From Cherax quadricarinatus (Eukaryota; Arthropoda; Malacostraca; Decapoda; Parastacidae): a stretch of DNA of 64,000 bases. Below, in pieces: positions 26,407 through 37,439 of the stretch. The stretch is from positions 3,237,379 to 3,301,378 of the forward strand of contig NC_091353.1 of the NCBI RefSeq assembly GCF_038502225.1. The letters run 5' to 3'. The notes beneath the pieces are model-generated. The model searched no databases, had not been told where the DNA came from, and saw only the letters and a program-made list of their open reading frames with translations. The translations under genes were made by a program, and so were the position numbers. Numbering within the stretch: the first letter of the stretch is position 1; the number at the start of each line of letters is the position of its first letter.

Positions 26407-27488
26407 TTGAACTCTGTGTTAATTTCAACTGTTTTTCTTTCAATAACAAGCTCTACAAACAAACCTACGGCATGGGAATGGGTTCCCCCATCAGTGCCGT
26501 CCTAGCCAACTTATACATGGAACACCTAGAGTCCGAACACTTCGCCAACATCATCCCTTCAAGCGTCACTTGGTTCCGTAACGTGGACGACGTTCTCGTA
26601 ATAACTCCCAAACGTTTTGATGTACGGAATCTTCAGGCAAGGCTCAACGCAGTTGAACCGGCGATCCAGTTTACACTAGAAGAAGAGTCCAATGACAAGC
26701 TACCTTTCCTCGACGTCCTCATTCACAAAGTAGACAACAACCTAAGATTTCAAGTTTATCAGAAACCTACCAATAAAAATGATCTCACACACTTCTATTC
26801 CAGTCAAGATACTAAGATCAAAAGAGGCATCATCATCGGGTTTTTCCTAAGAGCGTTCCGAATTTGTAGTCCTGAGTTTCTTGACGAGGAATGTACATGC
26901 ATTCACCAAACCTTCACTGATTTACATTTTCCTTCCTGTTTCATCAGAGACTGCAGGAAAAGAGCTCTTCAGATCATTAATTCTCCACGCACCAACACCA
27001 CTCCCAACAAAGTTATAATTCTTCCCAACAGCCAGGTTGCACTAAACGTTTCTAAAGTACTTTCACAAGCTAACACCAGAGTCGCCATCGCTTCTAGCAC
27101 TTCAATAAAGAATCTAACCAGGACAAAATCAAAGCACCACGAACCAGTCAATGCAGGAGTTTACACTATACCCTGTGGAGGCTGCGACAAGATTTACGTA
27201 GGTGAAATAGCAAGAAACCTCGACACCCGCCTCAATGAACACATTTAGGCATGTAGGAACGATAACTTGAACAACGCCTGTGTACAACACCGAAATTCCA
27301 CCAATCATCTCATGAAATTCAGAGACGCCCAATTAGTGATCAAAGAAACTAATTTCCGCAGACGCAAGTGCCTCGAATCAGCACTGATCGCTGTTTCGAA
27401 TACAATTAAACAAAACAACGGCAGCTTCACCATCTCTGAAGTCTTAGCAAGAATCCTCCTGAAAACAGTAAACCCTGCCATCACATAG
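26407..27488 (+). pseudogene. Penelope-like reverse transcriptase / GIY-YIG endonuclease, disrupted
   Basis: Reads in one frame from the inverted-repeat junction at about 26407. Visible in order: an RT stretch with GMGSPISAVLANLYME (motif region 4); the catalytic segment FRNVDDVL at about 26574-26597; the thumb region with GFFLRAFRICSPEF; a linker; then a GIY-YIG nuclease signature GVYTIPC...KIYVGE (about 27155-27205) and a conserved NACVQHR. One in-frame TAG at 27246-27248 interrupts the nuclease domain, after which the same frame continues to a stop at 27488. The Y of the usual YVDD box is N here. The N-terminal fingers are missing. The copy is therefore dead, although the family (RT plus GIY-YIG, Penelope) is clear. 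Confidence 0.88.
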
Positions 27489-27827
27489 TCTCTCCTGTTA
27501 ATACTACATAAAGCACATTACAGGGAATGAACATTGAAACAGACCTCTATCCAGCCTCCAATAGAAATATTTGTTTAACCTATTTTTATGTTACCCAAGT
27601 AATAGCTTTTATATCCTTTTATTCATGTGCGAGTTAATTGTTCTACCATATTGTATTGTAAAAGAACACAAGTGTAACTAATGTGACATTTTATTGTGGT
27701 AACGTTTCGCTCTCCAGGAACTTTGTCTAGCCGTTACAAACAGTATGGATGTGTAACGTTCGCCAAGACCAAGGTCCTGGCATGGGTTTTAATCTTGAGA
27801 TGACCCGTCTCTGGCTCCTGAAGGTGA

Positions 27828-28190
27828 AGCAGGTTATATACCGTAGGCAGGAGAGGTGCAGCAGTTGTAGGTGGTGTCACATTTGTCCAGTGTGGAAGTA
27901 GGTCGTGCCCAAGGGTTAGGCAAGTGAAAAATTCCCAAGTATTAAGGTATATAAACTGCTTCTCCACACATATGCTGTATTCTATTCAAGACTGATGGAC
28001 TGACCACATCGACTCAAGGTTGAGGGACTGATTACCTCATTCTCCTCCTGTTCTTCACGTTTCTCCTTTGTATGGACTGATGAAGCCACTGTGTGGTGAA
28101 ACGTTTCCTCAGTAAAGATGCCCAAGAGTTGCACATGTGTCTAATTTATAAACTTGTTGGTTCTCTGAACCATTCATCTACAGTCCTGTC
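27828..28190. mobile_element. Penelope-type terminal fragment, right side, with hammerhead-like core
   Basis: Positions 27828-27955 repeat 25940-26065 in direct orientation. Positions 27945-28190 repeat 25712-25960 in inverted orientation. The right end is TTGCACATGTGTCTAAT followed by CCATTCATCTACAG and then the next minisatellite. No coding capacity is visible. Confidence 0.75.
28071..28110 (+). ncRNA. Hammerhead-ribozyme-like core
   Basis: CTGATGA at 28077-28083 is followed by a 5-bp stem (GCCAC 28085-28089 with GTGGT 28093-28097, loop TGT), then GAAA at 28098-28101. This is the invariant order of the hammerhead ribozyme core: CUGAUGA, stem II, GAAA. Hammerhead motifs are established parts of Penelope-like element termini. 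I could not confirm stems I and III or the cleavage site by eye, so activity is inferred only. Confidence 0.6.
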
Positions 28191-28820
28191 AGTGTTGTGT
28201 TGTCAGTGTTATCAGTGTTGGGTTGTCAGTGTTGTCATTGTTGTGTTGTCAGTGTTATCAGTGTTGGGTTGTCAGTGTTGTCATTGTTGTGTTGTCAGTG
28301 TTATCAGTGTTGGGTTGTCAGTGTTGTCATTGTTGTGTTGTCAGTATTATCAGTGTTGTGTTGTCAGTGTTGTGTTCTCAGTGTTCCCGACACAGTAGTG
28401 TTGTGTTATCAGTGTTGACAGTGTTGTCAGTGTTGTGTCGTCGATGTTGTGTTGTCAGTGTTGCCAGTGTTGACAGTATTATCAGTGTTGTGTTGTCAGT
28501 GTTGTGTTTAAGTGTTGTCAGTGTTGCTGACACAATAGTTTTGTCACTGTTGACAGTGTTGTCAGTGTTGTGTTGTCAGTGTTGTGTTGTCAGTGTTGTG
28601 TGTTGTCAGTGTTGTGTTGTCAGTGTTGTGTTCCCAGTGTTACCGACACAGTAGTGTTGTGTTATCAGTGTTGTGTTGTCAGTGTTGTGTTGTCAGTGTT
28701 GTGTCGTCAGTGTTGTGTTGTCAGTGTTGCCAGTGTTGACAGTATTATCAGTGTAGTGTTGTCAGTGTTGTGTTTAAGTGTTGTCAGTGTTGCTGACACA
28801 ATAGTTTTGTCACTGTACCT
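28184..28820. repeat. GTCAGTGTTGTGTT minisatellite
   Basis: Array of GTCAGTGTTGTGTT and GTCAGTGTTATCAGTGTTGG units with larger duplicated blocks. All three + frames are partly open and give Cys/Val/Ser-rich translations (VLSVLCCQC) that are repeat artefacts. Confidence 0.9.
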
Positions 28821-29170
28821 GACACAGTAGTGTTGTCAGTGTTACTGACACGGTAGTGTTGTCAGAGTTGCTGACATAGTAGTGTTGTCAGTGTTGCTGA
28901 CAAAGTAGAGTTGTCAGTGTTTCTGACACAGTAGTGTTGTCAGCGTTGCTAACACAGTAATGTTGTCAGTGTTGCTGACACAGTAGTTTTGTCAGTGTTT
29001 CTGACACAGTAGTATTGTCAGTGTTACTGACACTGTAGTGTTGTCAGTGTTACTGGCACTGTAGTGTTGTCAGTGTTACTGACACAGTAGTGTTGTCAGA
29101 GTGTTACTGACACTGTAGTGCTATCAGCGTTACTGACGCAGAAGTGTTGTCAGAGTGTTACTGACACAGT
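28821..29170. repeat. Minisatellite with GTTGCTGACACAGTAGTGTT units
   Basis: About 12 units of a roughly 29-bp repeat, GTAGTGTTGTCAGTGTT plus a CTGACACA box. This is a transition between the flanking TGTTGTCAG arrays and was probably derived from the same ancestral unit. Confidence 0.85.
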
Positions 29171-32100
29171 GTTGTCAAGGAGTTAGTAATATTGTCAGGA
29201 AGTCAATAGTGTTGTCCGGGAGTATGTAGCGTTGTCAGGGAGTCAGTAGTGTTGTCAGGGAGTCAGTAGTGTTATCAGTAGTGTTGTCTGGGAGTCAGTA
29301 GTGTTGTGAGGGAGTCAGTAGTGTTGTGAGGGAGTCAGTAGTGTTGCCAGGGAGTCAGTAGTGTTGTCAGTAGTGTTGTCAGGGAGTCAGTAGTGTTGTC
29401 AGGGAGACAGTAGTGTTGTCAGGGAGCCAGTAGTGTTATCAGTAGTGTTGTCAGGGAGTCAGTAGTGTTGCCAGGGAGTCAGTAGTGTTGTCAGGGAGTC
29501 AGTAGTGTTGTCAGGGAGTCAGTAGTGTTGTCAGGGAGTCAGTAGTGTTATCAGTAGTATTGTCAGGGAGTCAGTAGTCTTATCAGTAGTGTTGTCAGGG
29601 AGTCAGTAGTGTTGTCATGGAGTCAGTAGTGTTATCAGTAGTGTTGTCAGGGAGTCAGTAGTGTTGCTAGTGAGTCAGTAGTGTTGTCAGGGAGTCAGTA
29701 GTGTTGTCAGGAAGTCAGTAGTGTTGTCAGGGAGTCAGTAGTGTTATCAGTAGTATTGTCAGGGAGTCAGTAGTGTTATCAGTAGTGTTGTCAGGGAGTC
29801 AGTAGTGTTATCAGTAGTGTTGTCAGGGAGTCAGTAGTGTTATCAGTAGTGATGTCAGGGAGTCAGTAGTGTTATCAGCAGTGTTGTCAGGGAGTCAGTA
29901 GTGTTGTCAGTAGTGTTAACAGGAAGTCAGTAGTGTTATCAGCAGTATTGTCAGGGAGTCAGTAGTGTTATCAGTAGTGTTGTCAGGGAGTCAGTAGTGT
30001 TATCAGTAGTGTTGTCAGGGAGTCAGTAGTATTATCAGTAGTGTTGTCAGGGAGTCAGTAGTGTTGTCAGTAGTGTTGCCAGGGAGTCAGTAGTGGTGTC
30101 AGGGAGACAGTAGTGTTGTCAGGGAGTCAGTAGTGTTATCAATAGTGTTGTCAGGGAGTCAGTAGTGTTATCAGTAGTGTTGTCAGGGAGTCAGTAGTAT
30201 TATCAGTAGTGTTGTCAGGGAGTCAGTAGTGTTGTCAGTAGTGTTGCCAGGGAGTCAGTGGTGTTGTCAGGGAGACAGTAGTGTTGGCAGGTAGTCAGTA
30301 GTGTTATCAATAGTGTTGTCAGGGAGTCAGTAGTGTTATCAGGGTGTCAGTAGTGTTATCAGTAGTGTTGTCTGGGAGTCAGTAGTGTTGTCAGGGAGTC
30401 AGTAGTGTTGCCAGGGAGTCAGTAGTGTTGTCAGGGAGTCAGTAGTGTTGTCAGCGAGTCAGTAGTGTTGTCAGGGAGTCAGTAGTGTTGTCAGTAGTGT
30501 TGTCAGGGAGTCAGTAGTGTTATCAGAAGTATTGTCAGGGAGTCAGTAGTGCTATCAGTAGTGTTGTCAGGGAGTCAGTAGTGTTATCAGTAGTGTTGTC
30601 AGGGAGTCAGTAGTGTTGTCAGGGAGTCAGTAGTGTTATCAGTAGTGTTGTCAGGGAGTCAGTAGTGTTATCAGTAGTGTTGTCAGGGAGTCAGTAGTGT
30701 TGCCAGGGAGTCAGTAGTGTTGTCAGGGAGTCAGTAGTGTGGTCAGTAGTGTTGTCAGGGAGTCAGTAGTGTTGTCAGGGAGTCAGTAGTGTTGTCAGGG
30801 AGTCAGTAATGTTGTCAGGGAGTCAATAGTGTTATCAGTAGTGTTGTCAGGGAATCAGGAGTGTTGTCAGGGAGTCAGTAGTGTTGTCTGGGAGTCAGTA
30901 GTGTTGTCTGGGAGTCAGTAGTGTTGTCAGGGAGTCAGTAGTGTTGTTTGGGAGTCAGTAGTGTTGTCTGGGAGTCAGTAGTGTTGTCAGGGAGTCAGTA
31001 GTGTTGTCAGAGAGTCAGTAGTGTTGTCTGGGAGTCAGTAGTGTTGTCAGGGAGTCAGTAGTGTTGTCAGAGAGTCAGTAGTGTTGTCTGGGAGTCAGTA
31101 GTGTTATCAGTAGTGTTGTCTGGGAGTCAGTAGTGTTGTCAGGGAGTCAGTAGTGTTGTCAGGGAGTCAGTAGTGTTGTCAGGGAGTCAGTAGTGTTGTC
31201 AAGGAGTCAGTAGTGTTGTCAGGGAGTCAGTAGTGTTGTCAGAGAGTCAGTAGTGTTGTCTGTGAGTCAGTAGTGTTATCAGTAGTGTTGTCTGGGAGTC
31301 AGTAGTGTTGTCAGGGAGTCAGTAGTGTTGTCAGGGAGTCAGTAGTGTTGTCAGGGAGTCAGTAGTATTGTCTGGGAGTCAGTAGTGTTATCAGTTGTGT
31401 TGTCTGGGAGTCAGTAGTGTTTTCAGGGAGTCAGTAGTGTTGTCAAGGGGTCAGTAGCGTTGTCAGAGAGTCAGTAGTGTTGTCAGGGAGTCAGTAGTGT
31501 TGTCAGGGAGTCAGTAGTGTTGTCAGTAGTGTTGTCAGTAGTGTTGTCAGTAGTGTTGTCAGTAGTGTTGTCAGGGAGTCAGTAGTGTTGTCAGGGAGTC
31601 AGTAGTGTTGTCAGGGAGTCAGTAGTGTTGTCAGGGAGTCAGTAGTGTTATCAGTAGTGTTGTCAGGGAGTCAGTAGTGTTATCAGTAGTGTTGTCAGGG
31701 AGTCAGTAGTGTTGCCAGGGAGCCAGTAGTGTTGTCAGGGAGTCAGTAGTGTGGTCAGTAGTGTTGTCAGGGAGTCAGTAGTGTTGTCAGGGAGTCAGTA
31801 GTGTTGTCAGGGAGTCAGTAATGTTGTCAGGGAGTCAATAGTGTTATCAGTAGTGTTGTCAGGGAATCAGTAGTGTTGTCATCAGTAGTGTTGTCTGGGA
31901 GTCAGTAGTGTTGTCTGGGAGTCAGTAGTGTTGTCAGGGAGTCAGTAGTGTTGTCTGGGAGTCAGTAGTGTTGTCTGGGAGTCAGTAGTGTTGTCAGGGA
32001 GTCAGTAGTGTTGTCAGAGGGTCAGTAGTGCTGTCTGGGAGTCAGTAGTGTTGTCTGGGAGTCAGTAGTGTTATCAGTAGTGTTGCCAGGGAGTCAGTAG

Positions 32101-35100
32101 TGTTGTCAGGGATAGTGTTGTCAGGGAGTCAGTAGTGTTGTCAGAGAGTCAGTAGTGTTGTGAGGGAGTCAGTAGTGTTGTCTGGGAGTCAGTAGCGTTA
32201 TCAGTAGTGTTGTCTGGGAGTCAATAGTGTTGTCAGGGAGTCAGTAGTGATGTCAGGGAGTCAGTAGTGTTGTCAGGGAGTCAGTAGTGTTGTCAAGGAG
32301 TCAGTAGTGTTTTCAGTTCTTAAGTCTGGTGGTCAGTCCTGTTTTCATGGAGTCAGTAGTGTTGTCAAGGGGTCAGTAGCGTTGTCAGAGAGTCAGTAGT
32401 GTTGTCAGGGAGTCAGTAGTGTTGTCAGGGAATCAGTAGTGTTGTCAGGGAGTCAGTAGTGTTATCAGTAGTGTTGTCTGGGAGTCAGTAGTGTTGTCTG
32501 GGAGTCAGTAGTGTTGTCAGGGAGTCAGTAGTGTTGTCTGGGAGTCAGTAGTGTTGTCTGGGAGTCAGTAGTGTTGTCAGGGAGTCAGTAGTGTTGTCTG
32601 GGAGTCAGTAGTGTTGTCAGGGAGTCAGTAGTGTTGTCAGGGAGTCAGTAGTGTTGTCAGAGAGTCAGTAGTGTTGTCAGGGAGTCAGTAGTGTTGTCAG
32701 GGAGTCAGTAGTGTTATCAGTAGTGTTGTCTGGGAGTCAGTAGTGTTGTCAGGGAGTCAGTAGTGTTGTCAGGGAGTCAGTAGTGTTGTCAGGGAGTCAG
32801 TAGTGTTGTCTGGGAGTCAGTAGTGTTGTCAGGGAGTCAGTAGTGTTGTCAGGGAGTCAGTAGTGTTGTCTGGGAGTCAGTAGTGTTGTCTGGGAGTCAG
32901 TAGTGTAGTCAGGGAGTCAGTAGTGTTGTCAGAGAGTCAGTAGTGTTGTCAGGGAGTCAGTAGTGTTGTCAGGGAGTCAGTAGTGTTGTCAGGGAGTCAG
33001 TAGTGTTGTCAGTCGTGTTGTCAGGGAGTCAGTAGTGTTGTCAGCTAGTCAGTAGTGTTGTCAGGGAGTCAGTAGTGTTATTAGAAGTATTGTCAGGGAG
33101 TCAGTAGTGCTATCAGTAGTGTTGTCAGGGAGTCAGTAGTGTTATCAGTAGTGTTGTCAGGGAGTCAGTAGTGTTGTCAGGGAGTCAGTAGTGTTATCAG
33201 TAGTGTTGCCAGGGAGTCAGTAGTGTTATCAGTAGTGTTGTCAGGGAGTCAGTAGTGTTATCAGTAGTGTTGTCAGGGAGTCAGTAGTGTTGCCAGGGAG
33301 TCAGTAGTGTTGTCAGGGAGTCAGTAGTGTGGTCAGTATTGTTGTCTGGGAGTCAGTAGTGTTGTCAGGGAGTCAGTAGTGTTGTCAGGGTGTCAGTAGT
33401 GTTGTCAGGGAGTCAGTAATGTTGTCAGGGAGTCAATAGTGTTATCAGTAGTGTTGTCAGGGAATCAGTAGTGTTGTCAGGGAGTCAGTAGTGTTGTCTG
33501 GGAGTCAGTAGTGTTGTCTGGGAGTCAGTAGTGTTGTCAGGGAGTCAGTAGTGTTGTCTGGGAGTCAGTAGTGTTGTCTGGGAGTCAGTAGTGTTGTCAG
33601 GGAGTCAGTAGTGTTGTCAGAGAGTCAGTAGTGTTGTCTGGGAGTCAGTAGTGTTGTCTTGGAGTCAGTAGTGTTATCAGTAGTGTTGTCTTGGAGTCAG
33701 TAGTGTTGTTAGGGAGTCAGTAGTGTTGCCAGGGAGTCAGTAGCGTTGTCAGGGAGTCAGTAGTGTTGTCAGGGAGTCAGTAGTGTTATCAGTAGTGTTG
33801 TCTGGGAGTTAGTAGTGTTGTCAGGGAGTCAGTAGTGTTGTCAGGGAGTCAGTAGTGTTGTCTGGGAGTCAGTAGTGTTGTCAGGGAGTCAGTAGTGTTG
33901 TCAGGGAGTCAGTAGTGTTGTCAGGGAGTCAGTAGTGCTATCAGTAGTGTTGTCAGGGAGTCAGTAGTGTTGTCTGGGAGTCAGTAGTGTTGTTAGGGAG
34001 TCAGTAGTTTTGTCTGGGAGTCAGTAGTTTTGTCTGGGAGTCAGTAGTGTTGTCAGGGAGTCAGTAGTGTTATCAGTAGTGTTGTCAGGGAGTCAGTAGT
34101 GTTGTCAGGGAGTCAGTAGTGTTATCAGTAGTGTTGTCAGGGAGTCAGTAGTGTTGTCAGGGAGTCAGTAGTGCTATCAGTAGTGTTGTCAGGGAGTCAG
34201 TAGTGTTGTCTGGGAGTCAGTAGTGTTGTTAGGGAGTCAGTAGTTTTGTCTGGGAGTCAGTAGTTTTGTCTGGGAGTCAGTAGTTTTGTCTGGGAGTCAG
34301 TAGTGTTGTCAGGGAGTCAGTAGTGTTATCAGTAGTGTTGTCTGGGAGTCAGTAGTGCTGTCTGGGAGTCAGTAGTGTTGTCAGGGAGTCAGTAGTGTTG
34401 TCAGGGAGTCAGTAGTGTTGTCTGGGAGTCAGTAGTGTTGTTAGGGAGTCAGTAGTGTTGTCTGGGAGTCTGTAGTGTTGTTAGGGAGTCAGTAGTTTTG
34501 TCTGGGAGTCAGTAGTGTTGTCTGGGAGTCAGTAGTGTTGTTAGGGAGTCAGTAGTTTTGTCTGGGAGTCAGTAGTGTTGTCAGGGAGTCAGTAGTGTTA
34601 TCAGTAGTGTTGTCTGGGAGTCAGTAGTGTTGTCTGGGAGTCAGTAGTGTTGTCAGGGAGTCAGTAGTGTTGTCAGGGAGTCAGTAGTGTTATCAGTAGT
34701 GTTGTCTGGGAGTCAGTAGTGTTGTCTGGGAGTCAGTAGTGTTGTCAGGGAGTCAGTAGTGTTATCAGTAGTGTTGTCTGGGAGTCAGTAGTGTTGTCTG
34801 GGAGTCAGTAGTGTTGTCAGGGAGTCAGTAGTGTTGTCAGGGAGTCAGTAGTGTTATCAGTAGTGTTGTCTGGGAGTCAGTATTGTTGTGTGGGAGTCAG
34901 TAGTGTTGTCATGGAGTCAGTAGTGTTGTCTGGGAGTCAGTAGTGTTGTCTGGGAGTCAGTAGTGTTGTCAGGGAGTCAGTAGTGTTGTCAGAGAGTCAG
35001 TAGTGTTGTCAGGGAGTCAGTAGTGTTGTCAGGGAGTCAGTAGTGTTATCAGTAGTGTTGTCTGGGAGTCAGTAGTGTTGTCAGGGAGTCAGTAGTGTTG

Positions 35101-35342
35101 TCAGAGAGTCAGTAGTGTTGTCAGGGAGTCAGTAGTGTTGTCAGGGAGTCAGTAGTGTTATCAGTAGTGCTGTCTGGGAGTCAGTAGTGTTGTCAGGGAG
35201 TCAGTAGTGTTATCAGTAGTGTTGTCTGGGAGTCAGTAGTGTTGTCAGGGAGTCAGTAATGTTGTCAGGGAGTCAGTAGTGTTGTCAGGAAGTAAGTAGC
35301 GTTGTCAGCAGTGTTGTCAGCAGTGTTGTCAGTAGTGTTGTC
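29171..35342. repeat. 20-bp minisatellite (AGTAGTGTTGTCAGGGAGTC)
   Basis: Over 6 kb of AGTAGTGTTGTCAGGGAGTC, roughly 300 units, mixed with shortened units AGTAGTGTTATC. Main variants are TCTGGGAGTC for TCAGGGAGTC and TTATC for TTGTC. Frequent stop codons leave no open frame of 60 codons on either strand. Blocks of variants recur in the same order (for example about 30300-31000 and 33050-33700), indicating internal segmental duplication. Confidence 0.95.
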
Positions 35343-35457
35343 ACATCCACCATCATGACGCAATAAGTTCTCCTGGAAAATCATTCTCAGCGGCTCCTTA
35401 TTTTTATACCTGAGTCGTACACTGCTGCATGATGATACTGCTGATACTGCTGAATAA

Positions 35458-35506
<49 letters not shown>

Positions 35507-35700
35507 GTATAGTTACTTATACATAGTAACAAATTACCCAGGATAACCCAGAACAAAGTTATTTATTTCCATTGGAAGAGAGCTTCATACATGTTTTTTA
35601 AGTTATGTAGTAGTTTGTGTAGTTTATGTAGAGTTTATGTAGAGTTTGTGTAGAGTTTGTGTAGAGTTTAATCTTGAATAATTCAATGAACTCTAACTAA
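35343..35700. repeat. Spacer with (AAGT)n and a 14-bp GTGTAGAGTTTATG repeat
   Basis: The end of the long array gives way to A/T-richer DNA. Positions 35458-35506 are (AAGT)n. Positions 35590-35670 hold about six copies of a TAGAGTTTGTG/TATG repeat. Positions 35505-35580 carry a dispersed motif (AAATTACCCAGGATAACCCA) that also occurs near 37610 and 38955. Confidence 0.8.
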
Positions 35701-36230
35701 ATGATTTTTTTTTGCGTTTGACAGTGGCGCCGCCAGACTACGCTGTTGCATTTACGGGGTGAGGAGGGAGCGCTCAACCCATAGGGGTCATTCATTGCCT
35801 GGGGAATGGAAGCTAGTTCTGTTCAGTTTAAGAAAGATAATTCCAGTTCCATGGATTAAGAGTCCCGAGTCGGTATCAACTGCCGTAAAACAACTTTTCC
35901 CAGTGTGAGATAAAACGTTTTGGCGGCGGCTGGAGCGGCCAGTGTCCCTGGAGCAGTCATCGAGGTGTGTGCTGTCGTCACTCTCTCTATCTCTCTCTCG
36001 TGTAGCTCACGGCTGTTGCAAGCTCTTACTAGGTTGCTGAGGTATTGCATTAATTTCATGAAAAAATGACGGACTTTGTCGTACTGGTACAAGATTTAAT
36101 TTTCCTTCAGACCAAAGTCACCAACACCTAGCACCAACATTTTGGACTTGAAAGTTTTGCTTTTAAGTTCATTGTTTATTTTGCAGTTGACATCAAGTTC
36201 TTGGCCTGCCGGAACACTGCAGCACTTGTT
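35701..36230. other. Single-copy-looking region upstream of the transporter exon
   Basis: About 530 bp without visible repeats or convincing coding sequence. It may contain promoter or 5' untranslated exon sequence of the transporter gene, but I could not identify a TATA box, initiator or splice sites with confidence. Confidence 0.3.
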
Positions 36231-36231
36231 G

Positions 36232-36392
36232 TCAGTGTAAAGATCATCTACCAGTCAGTGTAACGATCATCTACCAGTCAGTGTTAACATCATCTACCAG
36301 TCAGTGTTAACATCATCTACCAGTCAGTGTTAACATCATCTACCAGTCAGTGTTAACATCATCTACCAGTCAGTGTTAACATCATCTACCAG
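36232..36392. repeat. 23-bp tandem repeat (CATCATCTACCAGTCAGTGT)
   Basis: About seven copies of CATCATCTACCAGTCAGTGT plus TAA, the first copies slightly divergent. Not coding. Confidence 0.9.
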
Positions 36393-36599
36393 AGATCTAC
36401 TGGTAACAACAGTGACTGGTGTTGGACAAGGTTCCTCGCTGTCTCCTATAATCTTTGAGTTATATATCAATAATTACTGCGTATTTGAGGCTGTTGCTGT
36501 ATAGCCCTTGTGGCTTAGCGCTTCTTTTGAGGCTGTTAACTGACAGCTACTGTGAACTATCAGCCAGGACATTATCAGCATCCGCAGTAAATAACGAGA

Positions 36600-37125
36600 G
36601 GAAAGTCTGAGAGAAGACGAGAAGAAAGTTGAGTTATAGAGGAATAACGAAGCTTGGGAGAAGACAGGAAGAGAAGGAAGCTTAGTCATAAAGAGCAAGA
36701 AGGAAGCTTGACAGCAGGAAGAGAGACAAGAAGAGAAGGAAGCTTAGTCATAAAGAGCAAGAAGGAAGCTTGACAGCAGGAAGAGAGACAAGAAGAGAAG
36801 GAAGCTTAGTCTTAGAGAGCAAGAAGGAAGCTTAACAGTAGGAAGAGAGAAGACAAGAAGAGAAGAAAGCTTAGTCATAAAGAGCAATAAGGAAGCTTGA
36901 CAGCAGGAAGAGAGACAAGAAGAGAAGAAAGCTTAGTCATAAAGAGCAATAAGGAAGCTTGACAGCAGGAAGAGAGACAAGAAGAGAAGAAAGCTTAGTC
37001 ATAAAAAAAAACAGCAAGAAGAAAGCATATCAGCAGGAAGAGAGATACAAAGACAGGAAGAGAAGAAAGCTGTCATAAATAGCAATAAGGAAGCTTGAGA
37101 ACAGCAAGAGAGAGATAAGAAGGAG
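36600..37125 (+). repeat. Purine-rich 62-bp tandem repeat before the start codon
   Basis: Direct repeats with AAGCTTAGTCATAAAGAGC at 36678, 36740 and 36802 (period 62 bp), then slightly longer copies up to 37080. The strand is almost all purine (GAAGAGAAGG). It ends only about 20 bp before the ATG at 37142. It may form part of the 5' untranslated region of the transporter exon. An in-frame TAA at 37076 shows the reading frame does not extend through it. Confidence 0.85.
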
Positions 37126-37141
37126 AGTTACAAGAGTAAAT

Positions 37142-37353
37142 ATGGAGGTAACAGAGAGTGAAGTAGGAAGAGTAGTATTAAGGAGAAAAGTAACACTGAT
37201 CAATGGTGTTTCAATCATCGTGGGTTCCATCATTGGTTCTGGAGTGTTTGTGTCTCCAGGTGGAGTACTACACTACGCTGGTTCACCAGCTGCTGCACTC
37301 TATGTCTGGACCATCTGTGGTGTCTTCTGTACTATTGGTGCTCACTGCTTCAG
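37142..37353 (+). CDS. SLC7-family amino-acid transporter, first coding exon (residues 1-70 plus two bases)
   Basis: Encodes the N-terminus of a LAT / y+LAT-type light chain of a heteromeric amino-acid transporter, a 12-TM plasma-membrane exchanger. After a short cytoplasmic tail comes TM1 (about residues 17-40), LINGVSIIVGSIIGSGVF. Its GSGVF (residues 32-36) is the unwound substrate-binding segment of the APC fold. TM2 follows with VWTICGVFCTIGAHCF. The ATG has A at -3 and G at +4, and an in-frame TAA lies 66 bp upstream. The exon ends at a donor TTCAG|GTTAGT, phase 2. The split codon AG|T gives Ser and joins exactly to ELGT in the exon at 63068. Family members usually have about 480-530 residues, so only the first part is in the window. 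Oddity: GAHCFSELG stands where related proteins usually have GALCYAELG. Confidence 0.9.
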
Positions 37354-37439
37354 GTTAGTAACTTTGTACTTAAAATTCATAACACTACAACATGTTAAAT
37401 TACACTCCTTACAAGGGTACTTGGTACTCTGTGACGTTA

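Larger units (their letters stand above)
26101..27746 (+). mobile_element. Penelope-like retroelement copy 1 (RT plus GIY-YIG), 5'-truncated
   Basis: Direct terminal repeats lie at 26101-26190 and 27659-27746, sharing CTAATGTGACATTTTATTGT and CGCTCTCCAGGA. Between them is a reverse transcriptase/GIY-YIG reading frame at 26407-27488. The left end also carries an inverted copy of the 3' untranslated region: 26349-26406 is the reverse complement of 27597-27660, and it joins the RT frame abruptly. A (AGT)n tract lies between these parts. This layout, with an inverted 3' end placed before the truncated body, is known for Penelope-like elements. Confidence 0.85.

Noticed and set aside
35856..36092. 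78-codon minus-strand open frame
   Set aside because: No recognisable domain, no repeat or splice support, and composition consistent with chance.
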